From an uncultured Dorea sp. (GTDB lineage Bacteria; Bacillota; Clostridia; Lachnospirales; Lachnospiraceae), in contig CAJUMF010000056.1 of the NCBI GenBank assembly GCA_910586965.1, positions 1-13,723 on the forward strand: a stretch of DNA of 13,723 nt. Reading direction: 5' to 3'. The notes under the pieces are model-generated. The model was not told where the DNA came from. It saw nothing but the letters and a program-made list of their open reading frames with translations, and ran no database searches. Numbering within the stretch: position 1 is the stretch's first letter; each line of letters begins with the position of its first letter. The position numbers were made by a program, and so were the translations under genes. Below, one piece after another: positions 13,719 to 13,723 of this stretch.

Positions 13719-13723
13719 AAGTT

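Overview
The window looks like chromosomal DNA of an anaerobic Firmicute of the Clostridia, most likely a Lachnospiraceae-type gut bacterium. The reasons are strong AGGAGG-type ribosome binding sites, moderately AT-rich DNA, tight co-directional operons, a hemerythrin, a YitT-family membrane protein and a YjfB-family small protein behind a textbook Gram-positive sigma-D promoter. The last point also suggests a flagellated, motile organism. This is inference from sequence character; no marker gene fixes the species. I see no tRNA, rRNA, CRISPR array, IS element or phage gene.

Region 1 (1-5538, + strand) is one tightly packed operon: an argininosuccinate-lyase-family enzyme, an AGCS-type Na+/amino acid symporter, an ornithine-cyclodeaminase/mu-crystallin-family NAD(P) enzyme, a class I/II PLP aminotransferase and a 74-residue two-helix membrane protein. 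Gaps are 22, 28 and 13 nt, then a 17 nt overlap. No argG or other arginine gene is next to the lyase, and the lyase differs from canonical ArgH at several residues near the substrate pocket. The set looks more like uptake and processing of an unusual amino acid (or synthesis of one) than ordinary arginine biosynthesis. This is the strongest candidate for an undescribed system here. An 11-bp hairpin separates it from the next, convergent region.

Region 2 (5599-8576, - strand) holds a single-domain hemerythrin with all seven iron ligands, a PAP2-type membrane phosphatase/transferase, a membrane-anchored glycerophosphodiester phosphodiesterase and a diacylglycerol-kinase-family lipid kinase. The last two overlap through their stop and start region. 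Three of the four genes act on membrane lipid head groups.

Region 3 (8577-9553) has a bidirectional terminator, a TetR regulator on the - strand with a very good sigma-A promoter, and a divergent promoter region with a 16-bp palindrome.

Region 4 (9554-13349, + strand) is a likely housekeeping operon: Tex (S1-domain RNA-binding protein), a YitT-family membrane protein and the ThiF/E1-like tRNA t6A dehydratase TcdA.

Region 5 (13350-13723) carries a sigma-D promoter (TAAA-N15-GCCGATAT), a 59-residue YjfB-family gene, a hairpin terminator, and at the right edge a strong sigma-A promoter preceded by A-tracts whose gene lies outside the window.
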